From positions 46,139,897 to 46,203,896 of the forward strand of contig JAKGHH010000002.1 of NCBI GenBank assembly GCA_022828595.1: a stretch of 64,000 nt of DNA, written 5' to 3'. Made by a program: the position numbers and the translations under genes. This DNA comes from Nelumbo lutea. Its lineage: Eukaryota; Streptophyta; Magnoliopsida; Proteales; Nelumbonaceae. The notes under the pieces are model-generated. The model was not told where the DNA came from. It made no database searches and worked only from the letters and a program-made list of their open reading frames with translations. The first letter of the stretch is position 1; each line of letters starts with the position of its first letter. Shown in pieces: positions 23,525 to 34,747 of this stretch.

Positions 23525-25122
23525 CTAACTTACTTTCATCTTCATACAAGTAGGGCTCAGGGCATCTAAAATATCATCAACTAAATCTATCTTGCACTCA
23601 TCTTCCCCTAGATTTGGATACTTAGAGCCACTAAAATCATTTAACTGGACTTTTTGCTTCCCACATGAAATGTCCATTTCTCTTGAATTACAATTGATGT
23701 TTGTATTCGTCGTTGCTAGAAATAGGCATCTTAAGATTATCGGGATATGGTTCAGTTCCTCAACTGGGGTTATATCTAGGATAAAATCCAATGAGAAGTG
23801 ACAACCCTCTACGCTGATAATGACATCCTCAATAATACCTCAAGGAATCTTGACTCACCAATTAGTGAGTTATAGAATTATCAAGGTAGGTTTTAACTTG
23901 TCGATCCTGAACCAATTATAAATAATGGACAGAAGCAGATTTGTACTAGTCCCTAGATCCAATAAGGCCAATCAAATGTGATTCTAGAGATGACACAACT
24001 TATGAGAGGAGCACCGGGCTCTTTCATTTTTTGGGGGAGTTGGTTTAGGAGAGCTGCACAAACATTTTCCGAGAGCATAATTTTTTGTGGAATTGATCAT
24101 GGCTCCATCATTTGAGTACATAGCTCTTTCAAGAACTTGGCATAGGCTAGTACATGTTGGATCATGTTGAGGAAGGGAAGTTAATATAGACTTATTGGCT
24201 CTTCTCGTTGCAAGTCCCTTTGTTCTTTCGCACCAGCCCAATTGTAAGTGTAGTTGGGAAGGGAACTACAAGTTGATTCACTATAGGATCTTCTTCTAAA
24301 TTCTCCTTTCCTTCCCCCCCCCCCAACTTATGATCTTCCTTCTCCTTTTCTTTTTCACTAACTCTCGAGTACTCTAAAATTCGCCCATTCCTTAAGGTAT
24401 TTTCAAGTTGAGGGTTCTTAGGAGGTGATTGAATTTGTTGTGGAGGAAAACCTAGTGGCTGATTTCTATGATTCACAACCGGTGGTTGACTTGGTACCCT
24501 ACTTCTCCCCTCTTCTTGGCATTAGATAGTAGTTGAAGCTGTTGAAGCTGCATGAATTGATCATCTACTGAACGGGCTTGAGGAGGTTGTGGTTGAGCGA
24601 GATAAGATTGGGCTGGTTGGTTCCTACGATACATTTGCTAGAATTGGTTCTTCCCTTGTGGCCTCTAAAATTTTTGCGCCATGGAGTTAGATGGATGATA
24701 CTGTTGTTGGGACTGTGTGTAGGTTTGACATGGTTGAACCGGTTGAGTCCCAAGGTAATCATTGTACTCCTAGTGAGTGTGTTGATTTTCTCACCCAAGG
24801 TTATATGAGTGAAAAAAGGGGTTAACATTGGGTTAGAAAAATCTGTTAGCAGCATGTATTTTGTCTAGAATGACTGGTTGACATGGGCCTGCCATAGGGC
24901 ACTAGCTAACATGATGGGTCGGGCTTGTAGAGATGGAACATGATTGATAGGATGACATGGTTGGGTATGGGCCACTTTGTTGATAATGTGTAAGGACTTG
25001 GTCAATTCTGTGGGCCATTCCATTAATCTTGTCTAGTTGTTAAGACACATGATTCCAATCTATCTATGGCTTAGGTTGGAAGTAGTTTCTCATTCCGCAC
25101 ACTCTAACCATTGAATTCATTT
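23525..25122 (-). pseudogene. Athila-like gag and protease remnant
   Basis: Read on the minus strand, a protease-like domain spans about 24010 down to 23525. The preserved tail contains DFILDITPVEELNHIPIILR, then CLFLATTNTNINCNS, matching the end of Athila-type retropepsin domains. Upstream, the Gln/Pro-rich end of gag is readable in broken frames over 24200-25122, from a possible ATG near 25122. No RT, RNase H or integrase follows on the lower-coordinate side, so this is either a non-autonomous derivative or an internally deleted copy. LTRs were not delimited. Confidence 0.55.
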
Positions 25123-26640
25123 TATCTTTGTTTTAACCCCCTTCTTCTTTCTCTTTATTTGAGATTTGAAATTTAAATTTTGAATTTTAATTTCAAATTT
25201 AGATTTTGAAATTTAAATTCTGTAATTTAAACTCAAATTTGAATTTTTGTTTTTATTTTTTACTTTTTATATATTTTATCTTTGAAATTTGAAATTTAAA
25301 TTCAAATTCGGATTTTGATATTTAAATTCATATTTGAATTTTTAAATTTAAAAAAAAAATGCAAACAAATCAATCACACGACCTAGGGCTGACCTAAGGT
25401 TTCCTAAACTAGTGGTTCAACCAATGTGAATCCTCTTAGGTTCACTTGGAATCATACCACTTCCTTTGGTTAGACAGGTCAGAGGTGGGGATGTGGGAGG
25501 CTCCCCTTGCTCTCGTAAGGATCTAATTAAGTAATCACAATACCCGCTTTGGCGTAGCCGTCCAACCGCCAGTTATGGAAAAGTAATTACAAGTTTTCCT
25601 ATAATTCAGCACACCTTTGAACTAAACGTGAGGCTTCCCTAAAGGATCTTACTAGCCAAATTTTAAATTAGGGTTTAGGGTGAACCGCACGTGAAGGGTG
25701 GTGATTTTTGGACCAAGGTAGGGTGATGAAATCCCCACCTTATCTTATTTGAGTTGGGTCCCTTAAATGGATTAACGAATCAAAAACAATCAAACAAAAT
25801 AAATGCAACTAATTACAATGCATGAACAATTATTTCTAAAATGCAATTCAGCAAGAAAATATAAAAGAATAAAATAAACTAAGCACAAGAAACAATTAAA
25901 ATAAAAAAGAAAACCTAACACATTCACAACTAACAAAATAATTTTAGCAATTATATAAACCTATATGATGCATGCTCTAGAATATGAAACCATAAATGTT
26001 GGGATGCAAAAGCAAAACTTTTAAAATATTAATTAATTTTTTTGATATATTTATTTACTTATTTTTAAATTCAAATTTTGAAATTAAAATTCAGATATGA
26101 TTTAAAATTTAAATTTATATTCAAATTTGAAATTTAAATTCAAGTTAAAAATTTTAACAATTTCCTATTTATGATTAAGTATTCAATTAAATAACTAAAA
26201 GAAACAGAATTAAATGGGCAACAAATAATTATAACAAACAGAAATTAAAAGAAATAATTATGCTAAAAAGATTAACAACTACCAAAATAAATTCTAACAA
26301 TAAAATTGCTATTCTCAAAATTAAACCAAAAATAGAATAAACAAAAGAAAAATATGCAGCAATAAAAAAATAAAGTAAAACAAAAGTTTTTCTTCCTTTT
26401 TTATCTTAAATAAAAGAAAAACACAAACCTAATAAGATGGAAATTCGAATAAGAAATTAAAATAAAGAGAGAAAATAGATCTAGAAACAAAATGGAAGAA
26501 AAATAATACTAAAAAAAATAAATCGGATCTAAAAAAATTAATTAAAATTTTAAAAATCACTATTCAACCAAAAAACGAGTTCAAAAAAAAAAGTAAATTA
26601 AAAATAAAATGAAACGATTACACCTGAAATGCAATCCAAT
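25123..26640. repeat. A/T-rich low-complexity block
   Basis: Runs of near-palindromic units such as GAAATTTAAATTC and TTTGAAATTTAAA crowd 25160-25340 and 26060-26150. Poly-A-rich DNA with many AAAT/AATA stretches fills 25780-26640. The 25380-25760 part is less biased but shows no gene. It may be the 5' leader of the Athila-like remnant. Confidence 0.5.
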
Positions 26641-26839
26641 TTTTCTTCTCTTCTCTTTCCTCCCACAATCCCATAATACTCCGGTACCCCACCTTTCGCT
26701 ATTCCATCTTACACTCATTCCACGTTAGAATTCCAATTTCTTGGAATTGGACAATTTCTTTTTGGATAAGTTGACCGCACTCCACGTCAGAGTTCTGAAT
26801 TGAATTACTTATAACACTCATTCCACGTATGAATTGGTA

Positions 26840-27062
26840 TAAATTTTGAGGTCCGCAACTTGTCTGCAGCTCCAGTGGTGGGTCCTCTGCTTTTGATATT
26901 TATGCCCCACGCCATAATAAGGTGGATCATCTCCCTCTTCTATATTTTTCCTCCTCTTGCCTCTGCTGCGATTTATAATTGATCAGGTGCAACAGTGGGT
27001 TTGTCCGAGAATTTTAACGGCCGTGGATCATGCTTTGCAAATTCTGTATAGGCTTATGATGG
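26840..27062 (+). pseudogene. Membrane-protein gene copy B, 3' fragment
   Basis: It matches 47066-47260 almost base for base. It begins in the middle of the gene (TTGTCTGCAGCTCCAGTGGTGG) and runs through the last hydrophobic segment into a frame beginning MPLLRFIIDQVQQW. Homology stops after GGCTTATGATG. One extra T in the TATTTTTCC run shifts the frame compared with the copy at 46795. The one-base deletion of that other copy is not present here. The family is unrecognised. Confidence 0.65.
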
Positions 27063-27179
27063 ACCGTCAAACTGGGATTTTAAAATATTCCTTTAATGAG
27101 TCCGCTTTCAAAATCGTCCGCCCTATAAGATTAGTGCCAGGCAACGCCTCAAACCGACGTATCTTCTGAACTCCTTGTA

Positions 27180-27771
27180 TTTATTATTCATAGGGAAATT
27201 CTCTCAAGATGTGAATGGTGATTCGCGCTCAACCAACGCCTCAAACCGACGTTGAGCCTGAATTAAATATAAATCCCTATGCCTTTTCATAGGTGTGAAC
27301 CACTTCAGATTTGTGCACCACTCTCACTCTGGATTGAGATTATTTAGAGGGATCACAAAGGTGAGTTCTTATTTGCATGGTAGAGTGGTTAACATTCCTT
27401 TATTTGGTCCGGATATCTCAGAGAGGCTCACGCTTTCTGAGATGGTATTCAAATGGCCAAAGACTTATAAATTATTTCATGTTCGGATCGAGGGTCATGC
27501 TCAAAAGATAGTCCAATCCCTATTGGATTACCGGTTTGAAATCCCTTGGCGGTTATTCCCCATTGTTTCTGATTACAGGGACCTTTTGAAAGATTTTCGG
27601 TCTACTGTAATCTCCTTCAGGCAATAAAGCAGCGCATTTAATTGCAAAATTTGCTTGTAATCTCTCCAGGACCTTAACTTGGTCTAATCCACCTGATTTC
27701 CTTTTGCCTGTACTAGTTGAAGATATGAATGAATGAATTGTCTACAGGCTTCGTCAAAAAAAAAAAAAAAC
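27180..27771 (+). mobile_element. LINE 3' end: RNase H tail and poly(A)
   Basis: The frame at 27295-27627 reads RIEGHAQKIVQSL followed by PWRLFPIVSDYRDLLKDF, the C-terminal half of the RNase H domain (RVT_3) of plant L1-type elements. The remaining part continues in a shifted frame and ends with a poly(A) run at 27757-27771, consistent with LINE insertion by target-primed reverse transcription. The 5' truncation point is unclear; a 19-base repeat (CAACGCCTCAAACCGACGT at 27138 and 27235) lies just upstream. Confidence 0.65.
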
Positions 27772-28253
27772 ACGAACAATCAAACCAATAACCTTCAACC
27801 TGAAGGCAAAAAACGATTCAGCCTCCCACACACTTTTAAAACATTGTTATTGAAGCTCCAATTTTATATATCGATGATATTGTTTTCATTTAATTATATT
27901 AGTTGGAGATTGGAGAACACTGAGTAGTCGGATACACAATTATAGTGGCCCGTGAAATTTGAAGAGAGCTCTTGTTATTTGTTAAGAAACTGCGGAATAA
28001 GCTTATGGAGATTTTAGTCCATGGGAGAAGACGTTTTGACACATAAAAGGAAGATCAATTAAGAAAGAAGAATAATTAAGCTAGCTTCAAATTTATATTA
28101 GTAGAGCAAAAGTGGGCGGAAAACAGATTATATAGATGACAGCATCGCCGTTCTAGATAAATAGATGCAACTGATCCATCAAAACCCAAAACAGAATACG
28201 AACAATGCAGAAAACAGACATCAGTCACCATATGCGCGCGCCTCAGTAGGGCC
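27772..28253. other. No gene recognised
   Basis: This stretch separates the LINE poly(A) from the DUF674 stop codon. It probably includes the 3' untranslated region of the minus-strand gene. No other feature is visible. Confidence 0.5.
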
Positions 28254-29139
28254 TTACAAGAAAACGTCAGATAGCACAGTAGTTGATTGCATCGAAGCCC
28301 CCAGGAGTTCCACACCCTGTAAAATAACAAAATGAAAGGAAATTCTAATGAGATTACAAAGAATCAATTCTCAGAATGCTCTGAGCCTAGAAAAAAGAAT
28401 TAGCTCCAATGATTTCTATACAAAATGATCACAATTTAAACTCATTAGAATTAAATCTCTGAAAGCTCTTGCCAAACGCAGCAGCCATGCATGTAGATGT
28501 AGTGTATGTATATATATATATATATAACACAGAAGGCAAGGATAGGAGAGAAGAAATAATTTACCTCGTTGAAACCCAGATCAACATCCTCCTCCACAAG
28601 TGCACTGACGTCTTTAATGTTGAACTTCTTGAGAGCACTAATAATGGAGACAGTGGTCATTGGCATCACAGTCAAGTCGTCCAACAGCATGTAACTCACC
28701 ATCCCTTTCACATAGCCTTCTTCTCTAGTTTGATAAGAAACACATGACGTCTCAATAGCACGAAAAGATTGTTTCGGAAATCCAACACGACCATCTTTTG
28801 CTGCATATCGGCCTTCCAATGCGTTGCGGTTTACTGCGACAGTTGGTTTAGGCAAGAGGAGGGGAACTTTGGCAATACAATCTGTTGAGTTGGGATTTAA
28901 GATGGAATCCTTGCTTTGATTTGGTAGAATATAATCATCGCTAAGGTTTTCTGCACTGCCATACAAGTTTGCTATGCAACCCACCATGTTCTCCTTCTTG
29001 AGAAGCCTTACCACGGTTGCGAGGGTAGTCCCAACAGGTTGAAGAGGAAGTCTACAACATCCTTTCCTATTTCAGCATAAACGACTTTATTAGACTTCCA
29101 GTGCACCATAAGCTTCAAGCTCAACTTTGACGTTGCCAT
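28254..29139 (-). pseudogene. DUF674-family gene, two exons, one frameshift
   Basis: This is the best host-gene candidate. The start ATG is at 29139-29137: MATSKLSLKLMVHWKSNKV then YAEIGKDVVDFLF, the typical DUF674 N-terminus. After that, a deletion of about ten bases near 29040 shifts the frame. The rest continues as VVRLLKKENMVGCIANLYGS, then GYVKGMVSYMLLDDLTVMPM. The donor is GAG|GTAAAT at 28565/28564; exon 2 (28254-28316) starts after TTACAG and encodes GVELLGASMQSTTVLSDVFL plus stop, the conserved DUF674 C-terminus. The intron phase fits. DUF674 proteins are plant-specific and of unknown function. Only the one shift prevents translation, so inactivation is probably recent; a sequence error is possible. 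Confidence 0.85.
28509..28527. repeat. (TA)n microsatellite in the DUF674 intron
   Basis: About nine TA dinucleotides in a row, placed within the predicted intron between 28317 and 28564. Confidence 0.7.
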
Positions 29140-29167
29140 GTCTGGCCTGGTAGCTTTTGGCTCTAGC

Positions 29168-29190
29168 TTTGCATTATATACATATAAATA
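29168..29190 (-). promoter_or_regulatory. TATA-like box upstream of the DUF674 gene
   Basis: The minus strand reads TATATGTATATAATGC about 35-50 bases before the start codon. This gives a very short leader if it is the real TATA box, so it is only a candidate. Confidence 0.35.
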
Positions 29191-29616
29191 GTCATTTCCA
29201 TGGGTAGGAAGTTGGAACGGACGACGTCGGGCTGGGAATTCCTGATGAATGATGATGAACTTCGATGCAAGGCATGCGTGGGTTTGTAGAAGTGCAGACT
29301 CGTGCTCATCAGTTTTCTTGCATGTTCTGCTGGATCAGTTTCAAATTCAAATTTGATTTCAGACTCGTGCTCATCAGTTTTGAAATCTCGGCTTCAACCG
29401 CAGTTTTCCGGTGCGGGCCAGGTTAATTATCGTATTGAGTAATAATGAACAGGCTTTTGTTAGGCTGATTCATTGCAACAAGTCATTCATAAGTACAGGT
29501 TTGAGAAATTCACAAGTCATTCATTAGTTGAAAAAGCAGCAAGCTAACCATGAACCGTAAAGCTAATTGCAAGCATCTCTATATGAAACAATGAACCCAA
29601 GGTGGTAATTCTTTAA

Positions 29617-29725
29617 TGCTATGTTTGGTTTGAAGGAAAAGGTAGGGAAAGGAAGGGAAAGTTAAGAAAACCTTTACAAACCTTGTATAGGTTTCCCTAC
29701 CTTTTCCTTCAAACCAAACATAAGG
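29617..29725. mobile_element. Tourist-like MITE, copy 2, inside the LINE
   Basis: A 109-bp foldback related to the copies at 10953 and 54190, with GCTATGTTTGGTTTGAAGG on the left and the complementary CCTTCAAACCAAACATA on the right. It is flanked by TAA at 29614-29616 and 29726-29728. LINE coding similarity (WKDFWNL before, LPPWVHCFI after) continues on both sides, so it inserted into the LINE. Confidence 0.8.
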
Positions 29726-32668
29726 TAAGATTCCAAAAATCCTTCCACAAGACATCCATGAAGGCAAAATGTTGATTGGAAGTCATAGCAGTTTCAGATT
29801 GGAATAACTTCATAGCAGAAGCACATGTAAAACGTCCATACTAATTTGTCATTTGTATTGGACATGTTTTGTGGCAGTTCAAGTGCAAGTATCTGATGAG
29901 TAACTAGAGAGTCAAAACGGATGGAAATGATATATTTATTCCATGTCTTATTGTCAAAGTCAATGAGTTCATCCACTTTACTATTAACATATTCAGCAGA
30001 TGGAACTGGTAGCACCATAGAGAGCCACGGATCACCATATATATTTGTTTCCCAACCATTTGCAATCAGATTTTTTGCACCTTTCAATAGATCTGTCCTG
30101 GACTCCAACATACTTATGCCAAATATGGGAGTCAGAATTTTTTCTTTTTATCATTCCAAAAACTATGGGAATAATTCAGGTACTTGGCTGATAAAATTTG
30201 TACCTGTAGTGTACCAGGTTCAGTTAGGAAACACCAAGAAAGTTCCATCAGTAAAGCTCTATTTCTCAAGAAAACATCATGAATCCCTAGGCCTCCAAAC
30301 TTCTCACTCACCAGGAATTTATTCCAACTTTGAAGGTAGATATGAGGTTGTCCTAATTTATATCCCCACCAAAATGTCTCCTGCCACCAAACTAATTTGG
30401 TTACAAATAGTTTTTGGCAAATGTTGGGTGGCCATGAAATAATTGGGAATGGAGGTAAGGGTGCTTTTAACTAATATTTCCCGTCCAACATGACAGAGAA
30501 AATTAGTCTTCCAACTTTTTAGTTTGCTTTGGCATTTATCAACAAGAAATTCCCAAGTGGTAGTTTTGCTACTCGACAATAGTAGAGGAGAGCCAAGGTA
30601 GAGCTCCTTACCTGTCATTAGTGTGCTCATGTTCTGCCAAGAACGTTGTAGCTGAAGTACATGGATGATTTAGAGAAATTAATCTCTTGGCCTGAGAACT
30701 CTCCAAATTGGGTCAGGATAGTCTGCATCTGCAACACTTCATTTTCATTTGCTCTCCCAAATAGTAAAATGTCATCATCAAAAAGCAAGTGATTTACTTT
30801 TGGGCAGCTTCTAGAGATCCTGAAATCACATAGAAATCCATCTTCTAATTTACATTAAAGCATACGAGAGAAAATATCCATATATAAGACAAACAGATAA
30901 GGGGATAGTGGACAACCTTGTCTAAGGCCCCTCATCGGTTTGAAATGATCTCCAAGATCACCATGAAGAAGTATAGAAAAGGAGGCAGTGGAACGACAAG
31001 CCCATAGTAATGAGCAAAAATGAGAAGAAAATCCCCAACACTGCAAGCTACTTAGAAGAAAAGCCCAATCCACTCGATCATAAGCCATGGATAGGTCCAA
31101 TTTCAACATAAGGCTTCCATGATGCCCTTGTAGTCATTTCATTGCGTGGACTATCTCAATAGCAATGATCTTATTATCATGAATTTGACGCTTTGGTAAA
31201 AAAGCATTTTTAAAAGGTGCAATGAGGGAATACAATATGCTTTTTAGCTGAAACACTTTTATTTTGGCCACTACTTTGTAAGAAACATTTGTTAAGCATA
31301 TAGGTCGGAGACCATTCACAGTTTCAACACCCTCTTCTTTTGGGATTGAGACAAGAGTAGTATCATTTACCTTAGCAATTCTTTATGGAGAAAGGAAAAC
31401 TTGTTGCACAAACTCAACTAAATCAGAACTGACCTCAGACCAATATTGTTGATAGAAAAGAGCATGCACTCCATCCGGCCCAAATGCTTTAAAAGGACCA
31501 ATAGAGAATAAAGCATGTTTGACTTCATCCATTGTTGGTATAGTGAAAAGCATGTGGTTTATCTCATCCGTTATCTGAGTTGGAACAAGATTCCAATCGA
31601 AATTATCAAAATTCGATTGCCTTGAAGTGAATAGGTCAATGTAAAAATCTCAAATAATGGTAGAGATTTCAGTTTCATCCGAAGTCCAAGAACCAGTAGA
31701 ATTTTTTATCCAAGACACTCCATTTGTGTGGCGTTTATTAGATGCAGCAATCTAAAAGAAACGGGTTTGTCTATCTCCTACTTTTAACTAATCCAAACGA
31801 GCCCGTTGTTTCCATTAAATCTCCCGTAATTCTAAAAGTTGATCCAACTCTTGTCTCGGCCTTGTTTCCTCCCAACATTACATTGAGCAACAACAGTTTG
31901 ACTTTCGAGCACCTTAATTCTCCTATAGAAATTTCCCAATTGGCTCTTACTCTATGTGGCTAGATTTGAAATGCAAGAGGTCCACTTTGCGTGCAAAGAA
32001 CCATGAGAATTATGCCAGAAATCCCTCACCTTGGATGGAAAATCTGGTAATTTGGTTCATAGCGCCTCAAAATAAAGGGGGCGTTTTCCATATCTCCTAC
32101 GTTGATGAGTATAGAGAGATATAGGGTGGTGGTCACTATGGCCCATTGTTAGATGCTGAACATAGGATGAGGGGAACTTTTCAAGCCAAGTAGTCGAACA
32201 TAAGGCTCTGTCAAGCCTCTCAAGAACCAAGCCTATGTGGTGTCTGTTAGACCATGTAAAAGGAGGGCCTTTGTAACCCAAGTCTAGCAGACCATAATCT
32301 TCTGCCATGGAATTGAATAATTGGATTTGTCTGTAATCAACTTTCTAGCCACCTTGCTTTTCATTTGGGTTATTAATGGCATTAAGGTCTGCTATTAAAC
32401 ACCAAGGATTACTAATGTTGGAATCCAAAGTAAAAAACTTCACTCAAACTTCTTGTCATTGTGCCTTCTATGGATGTCCATACACACCAACTAAATCCCA
32501 CACAAAATGATGAGGCAGAAGAAGAATAACGAATATAGAGTTGAATATTCTTGACCAATCCAAGCCACATACCACCAGATTGACCTTGAGATGGCACAAT
32601 AAAGTACTGATAATGAAAGAGTCTCTGTAGAATTCTATTCGATTTTTGCATATCACACCAAGTTTCTG

Positions 32669-32673
<5 letters not shown>

Positions 32674-32700
<27 letters not shown>
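32674..32700 (+). repeat. 27-base A run inside LINE endonuclease
   Basis: On the LINE coding strand this is a T run between the VKPSL and ISETW segments of the endonuclease, where two or three Leu/Phe codons are normally found. It looks like a slipped expansion rather than a poly(A) tail. Confidence 0.7.
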
Positions 32701-33279
32701 CAATGAAGGCTTCACTTGTTGGAGGAGGTGTTGAAAAGGTCGAATTGCTCCCCCACCTCGGCAATTCCAAGACAGGATGATCATGATGCTTTTGGTGGCA
32801 AGTTATGGTTTGCCACCACAACCATTTCAGTCTCTAGAACATCCAAATGAAGAGCAATAGATTCATTAGTGCATAGATGCTTCATTTTTAGACGAGCCAT
32901 CTTTTTGTGATTTAGATTCGGTAGTGCATGGTCCACCAGAGGTGATGTCAAAGCAGCAATAGGAATCTAATTGGAGTTGTACATGATCAAGGTTGGACTA
33001 ATTTGGTGATTGTACATCCAATTGGGGTTTAACCATAGTAGTCAAGATAAGCTACTTCACCAATCCGAAAGCATACCAATGTCAGCCTTATTAGGATAAA
33101 CTCCCAAGTCTATCCATTGGCTGAAAACATTTTAAATTAATACGAGTCTCATAAGTGTCCAGTTTAAGGAGTAATTCACAGAAACACCCCAATTTTGAAC
33201 ATAAAAGAATTATGTACTTTATTATCTATAAATGCCTATGTACATCAATGGGTCTAATCAAGCATAACCCTCAATCCCA

Positions 33280-33490
33280 TATTGTCCACGTGTCTCTTTA
33301 ACACTTTCTATGTTAGCAGCTTCGTCAATGGGCCCACTACATTAATTGTTGATGCTACCTTCTAAATGTAGATCTCTACTCTACCAACAAGCTCTCATAG
33401 GATGTGATACTTCCTCTTAATGTGTTTTAACTTCATGTGGGCCCTGGTCTCCTTAGCTTAACTAATGACTCTAGTGTTGTCACGCAACAG
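33280..33490 (-). pseudogene. Copia RNase H C-terminal fragment
   Basis: The minus-strand translation reads DNTRVIS, AKETRAHMKLKHIKRKYH and VGPLTKLL, the end of Copia RNase H, with two internal stops. It belongs to neither Copia-1 nor Copia-2. It stops abruptly beside a plus-strand LINE fragment. Confidence 0.65.
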
Positions 33491-33715
33491 TGGAATGAGT
33501 GATGTGCTGAATGATATGATTCCTTCTTGGATACATTTTTATTATTTATAAAATTATTTCTTATAATTAGAAAAAAAGATAACATTCAAGAGAAATGTGC
33601 CTTCATTCTATGGTTAATCTGGAAAAACAAAAACATGAAGGTTTTCAAAAATAATTTGACTCCCCCTCAAATTATCCTTGAGGAGGCCCTCTTCCTATTC
33701 TTGAAAAATTTGTAA
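33491..33715 (+). pseudogene. LINE fragment (post-RT linker)
   Basis: The frame at 33527-33715 contains CAFILWLIWKNKNMKVFKNN, the linker between the zinc-finger-like region and RNase H of plant LINEs. Nothing recognisable follows. It is short, so identification rests on the ILWLIWKNKN motif. Confidence 0.5.
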
Positions 33716-34747
33716 TGCTCAATGTAAAAGTATTTCTTGAAAGAAATTTCATAGATGTGCTATTTAAAAAGTACTTTTGTGAACTTTTTCTTTTGGAAGT
33801 ATCTTTGTAAGAGTGTTTTTGTAAAGTATTAATTATTTATTTAACACCGTTATTTTTTATTATTGGTATTTGTATTAATTTCTATCGAAATAATTTAATA
33901 TAATATTCAAAAACCAACATTTATATGTATTTGTGAAGTAGGGGCTAAAAATATCATTTCTACAAAAATAAGTACTTATTGGTCAAGTGGCTCGCCAAAC
34001 AACCTTACCCTAATAAGTAGTTAAAATAAGTAAGCATAGGTGATTTGGGAAAGGAGTTGCCAAACAACAACAAGTACTTATTCAACTTATTTCTCAAACC
34101 ACTTTTTCACTAAACATAGCCTTAATACTTCAAGTATGAGACTTAATGAGAGGGATTTGAACGGAAAGAAAAGTGGTTTTTCAAATTACATTTCCATCAT
34201 TAAAATTAGAAAATGACCAAATTCAAAATTTGGGGTAATTTAATCAAGTACAAGTTTTACACCATTATTCACACTTTTAATAATAATATAAATAAACATT
34301 GAATGAAAAATGTAAAATGATATTTACACCAAACTTTAAAAAATGTAAAATGATATAATAATTTTGTTTTTCCTTATTTTCAACTCAAACTTTAAAAAAT
34401 AATCATTTGTTATCTAATGAAAATTGTAGCTAGAAACCAGGGACATCTATTTACATTTTTATAGATAGCTTAGTACAGATAGATAACTTAAAAGACGATA
34501 CAAGATGTCACATTGAATTGATTTATGTTAAAAAATCAGACATGAACATTTGCCTATAATATTATGCAATGTATAAAAGTATTGACTTAGAACATTTCTA
34601 AGTCAATACTTTTATAGATAGTTGGCACTGTCACTTCTGAATCAAATTTTACAACATTTCTATATTCTCGGAAAACCCAAGCCTTCATCTCAGAAGGTAT
34701 GGTAGATATTGCATACATCTTTTTGTAAGCAAATGAATCATAGGCTG
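33716..34747. other. A/T-rich spacer with hairpin, no gene
   Basis: No coding frame. Segments such as CCAAACAACCTTA and CACTAAACATAGCC near 34000-34120 resemble MITE ends, but I could not pair them confidently. A perfect hairpin at 34572-34616 is listed separately. Confidence 0.5.
34572..34616. repeat. Perfect 21-bp inverted repeat
   Basis: TATAAAAGTATTGACTTAGAA, a 3-base loop CAT, then its exact reverse complement. No terminator or miRNA context is visible. It could be the remains of a small foldback element. Confidence 0.85.

Larger units (their letters stand above)
29400..33150 (-). mobile_element. Degenerate L1-type LINE
   Basis: Minus-strand order: possible end of ORF1 (32820-33150), endonuclease starting with SWNCRG (near 32752-32770) and continuing through SETWCDMQK and the 32057-32308 frame (GPPFTWSNRH, GHSDHHPI), then RT with LDLSMAYDRVDW, GLRQGCPLSPYLF (30855-31109) and a FDDDILLFG catalytic box near 30750-30795, then the connection domain (30358-30630, GREILVKSTLTSIPNYFM) and a zinc-finger-like domain interrupted by a Tourist MITE at 29617-29725. 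The last readable stretch after the MITE is LPPWVHCFI. No poly(A) tail or target duplication was found. Many stops. Confidence 0.8.

Noticed and set aside
32669..32700. Poly(A) read as the tail of a plus-strand retrogene
   Set aside because: LINE endonuclease coding similarity continues on both sides on the minus strand, so it is an internal T-run.
33996..34130. Possible Tourist element ending CACTAAACATAGCC
   Set aside because: No matching left end with TAA could be paired.
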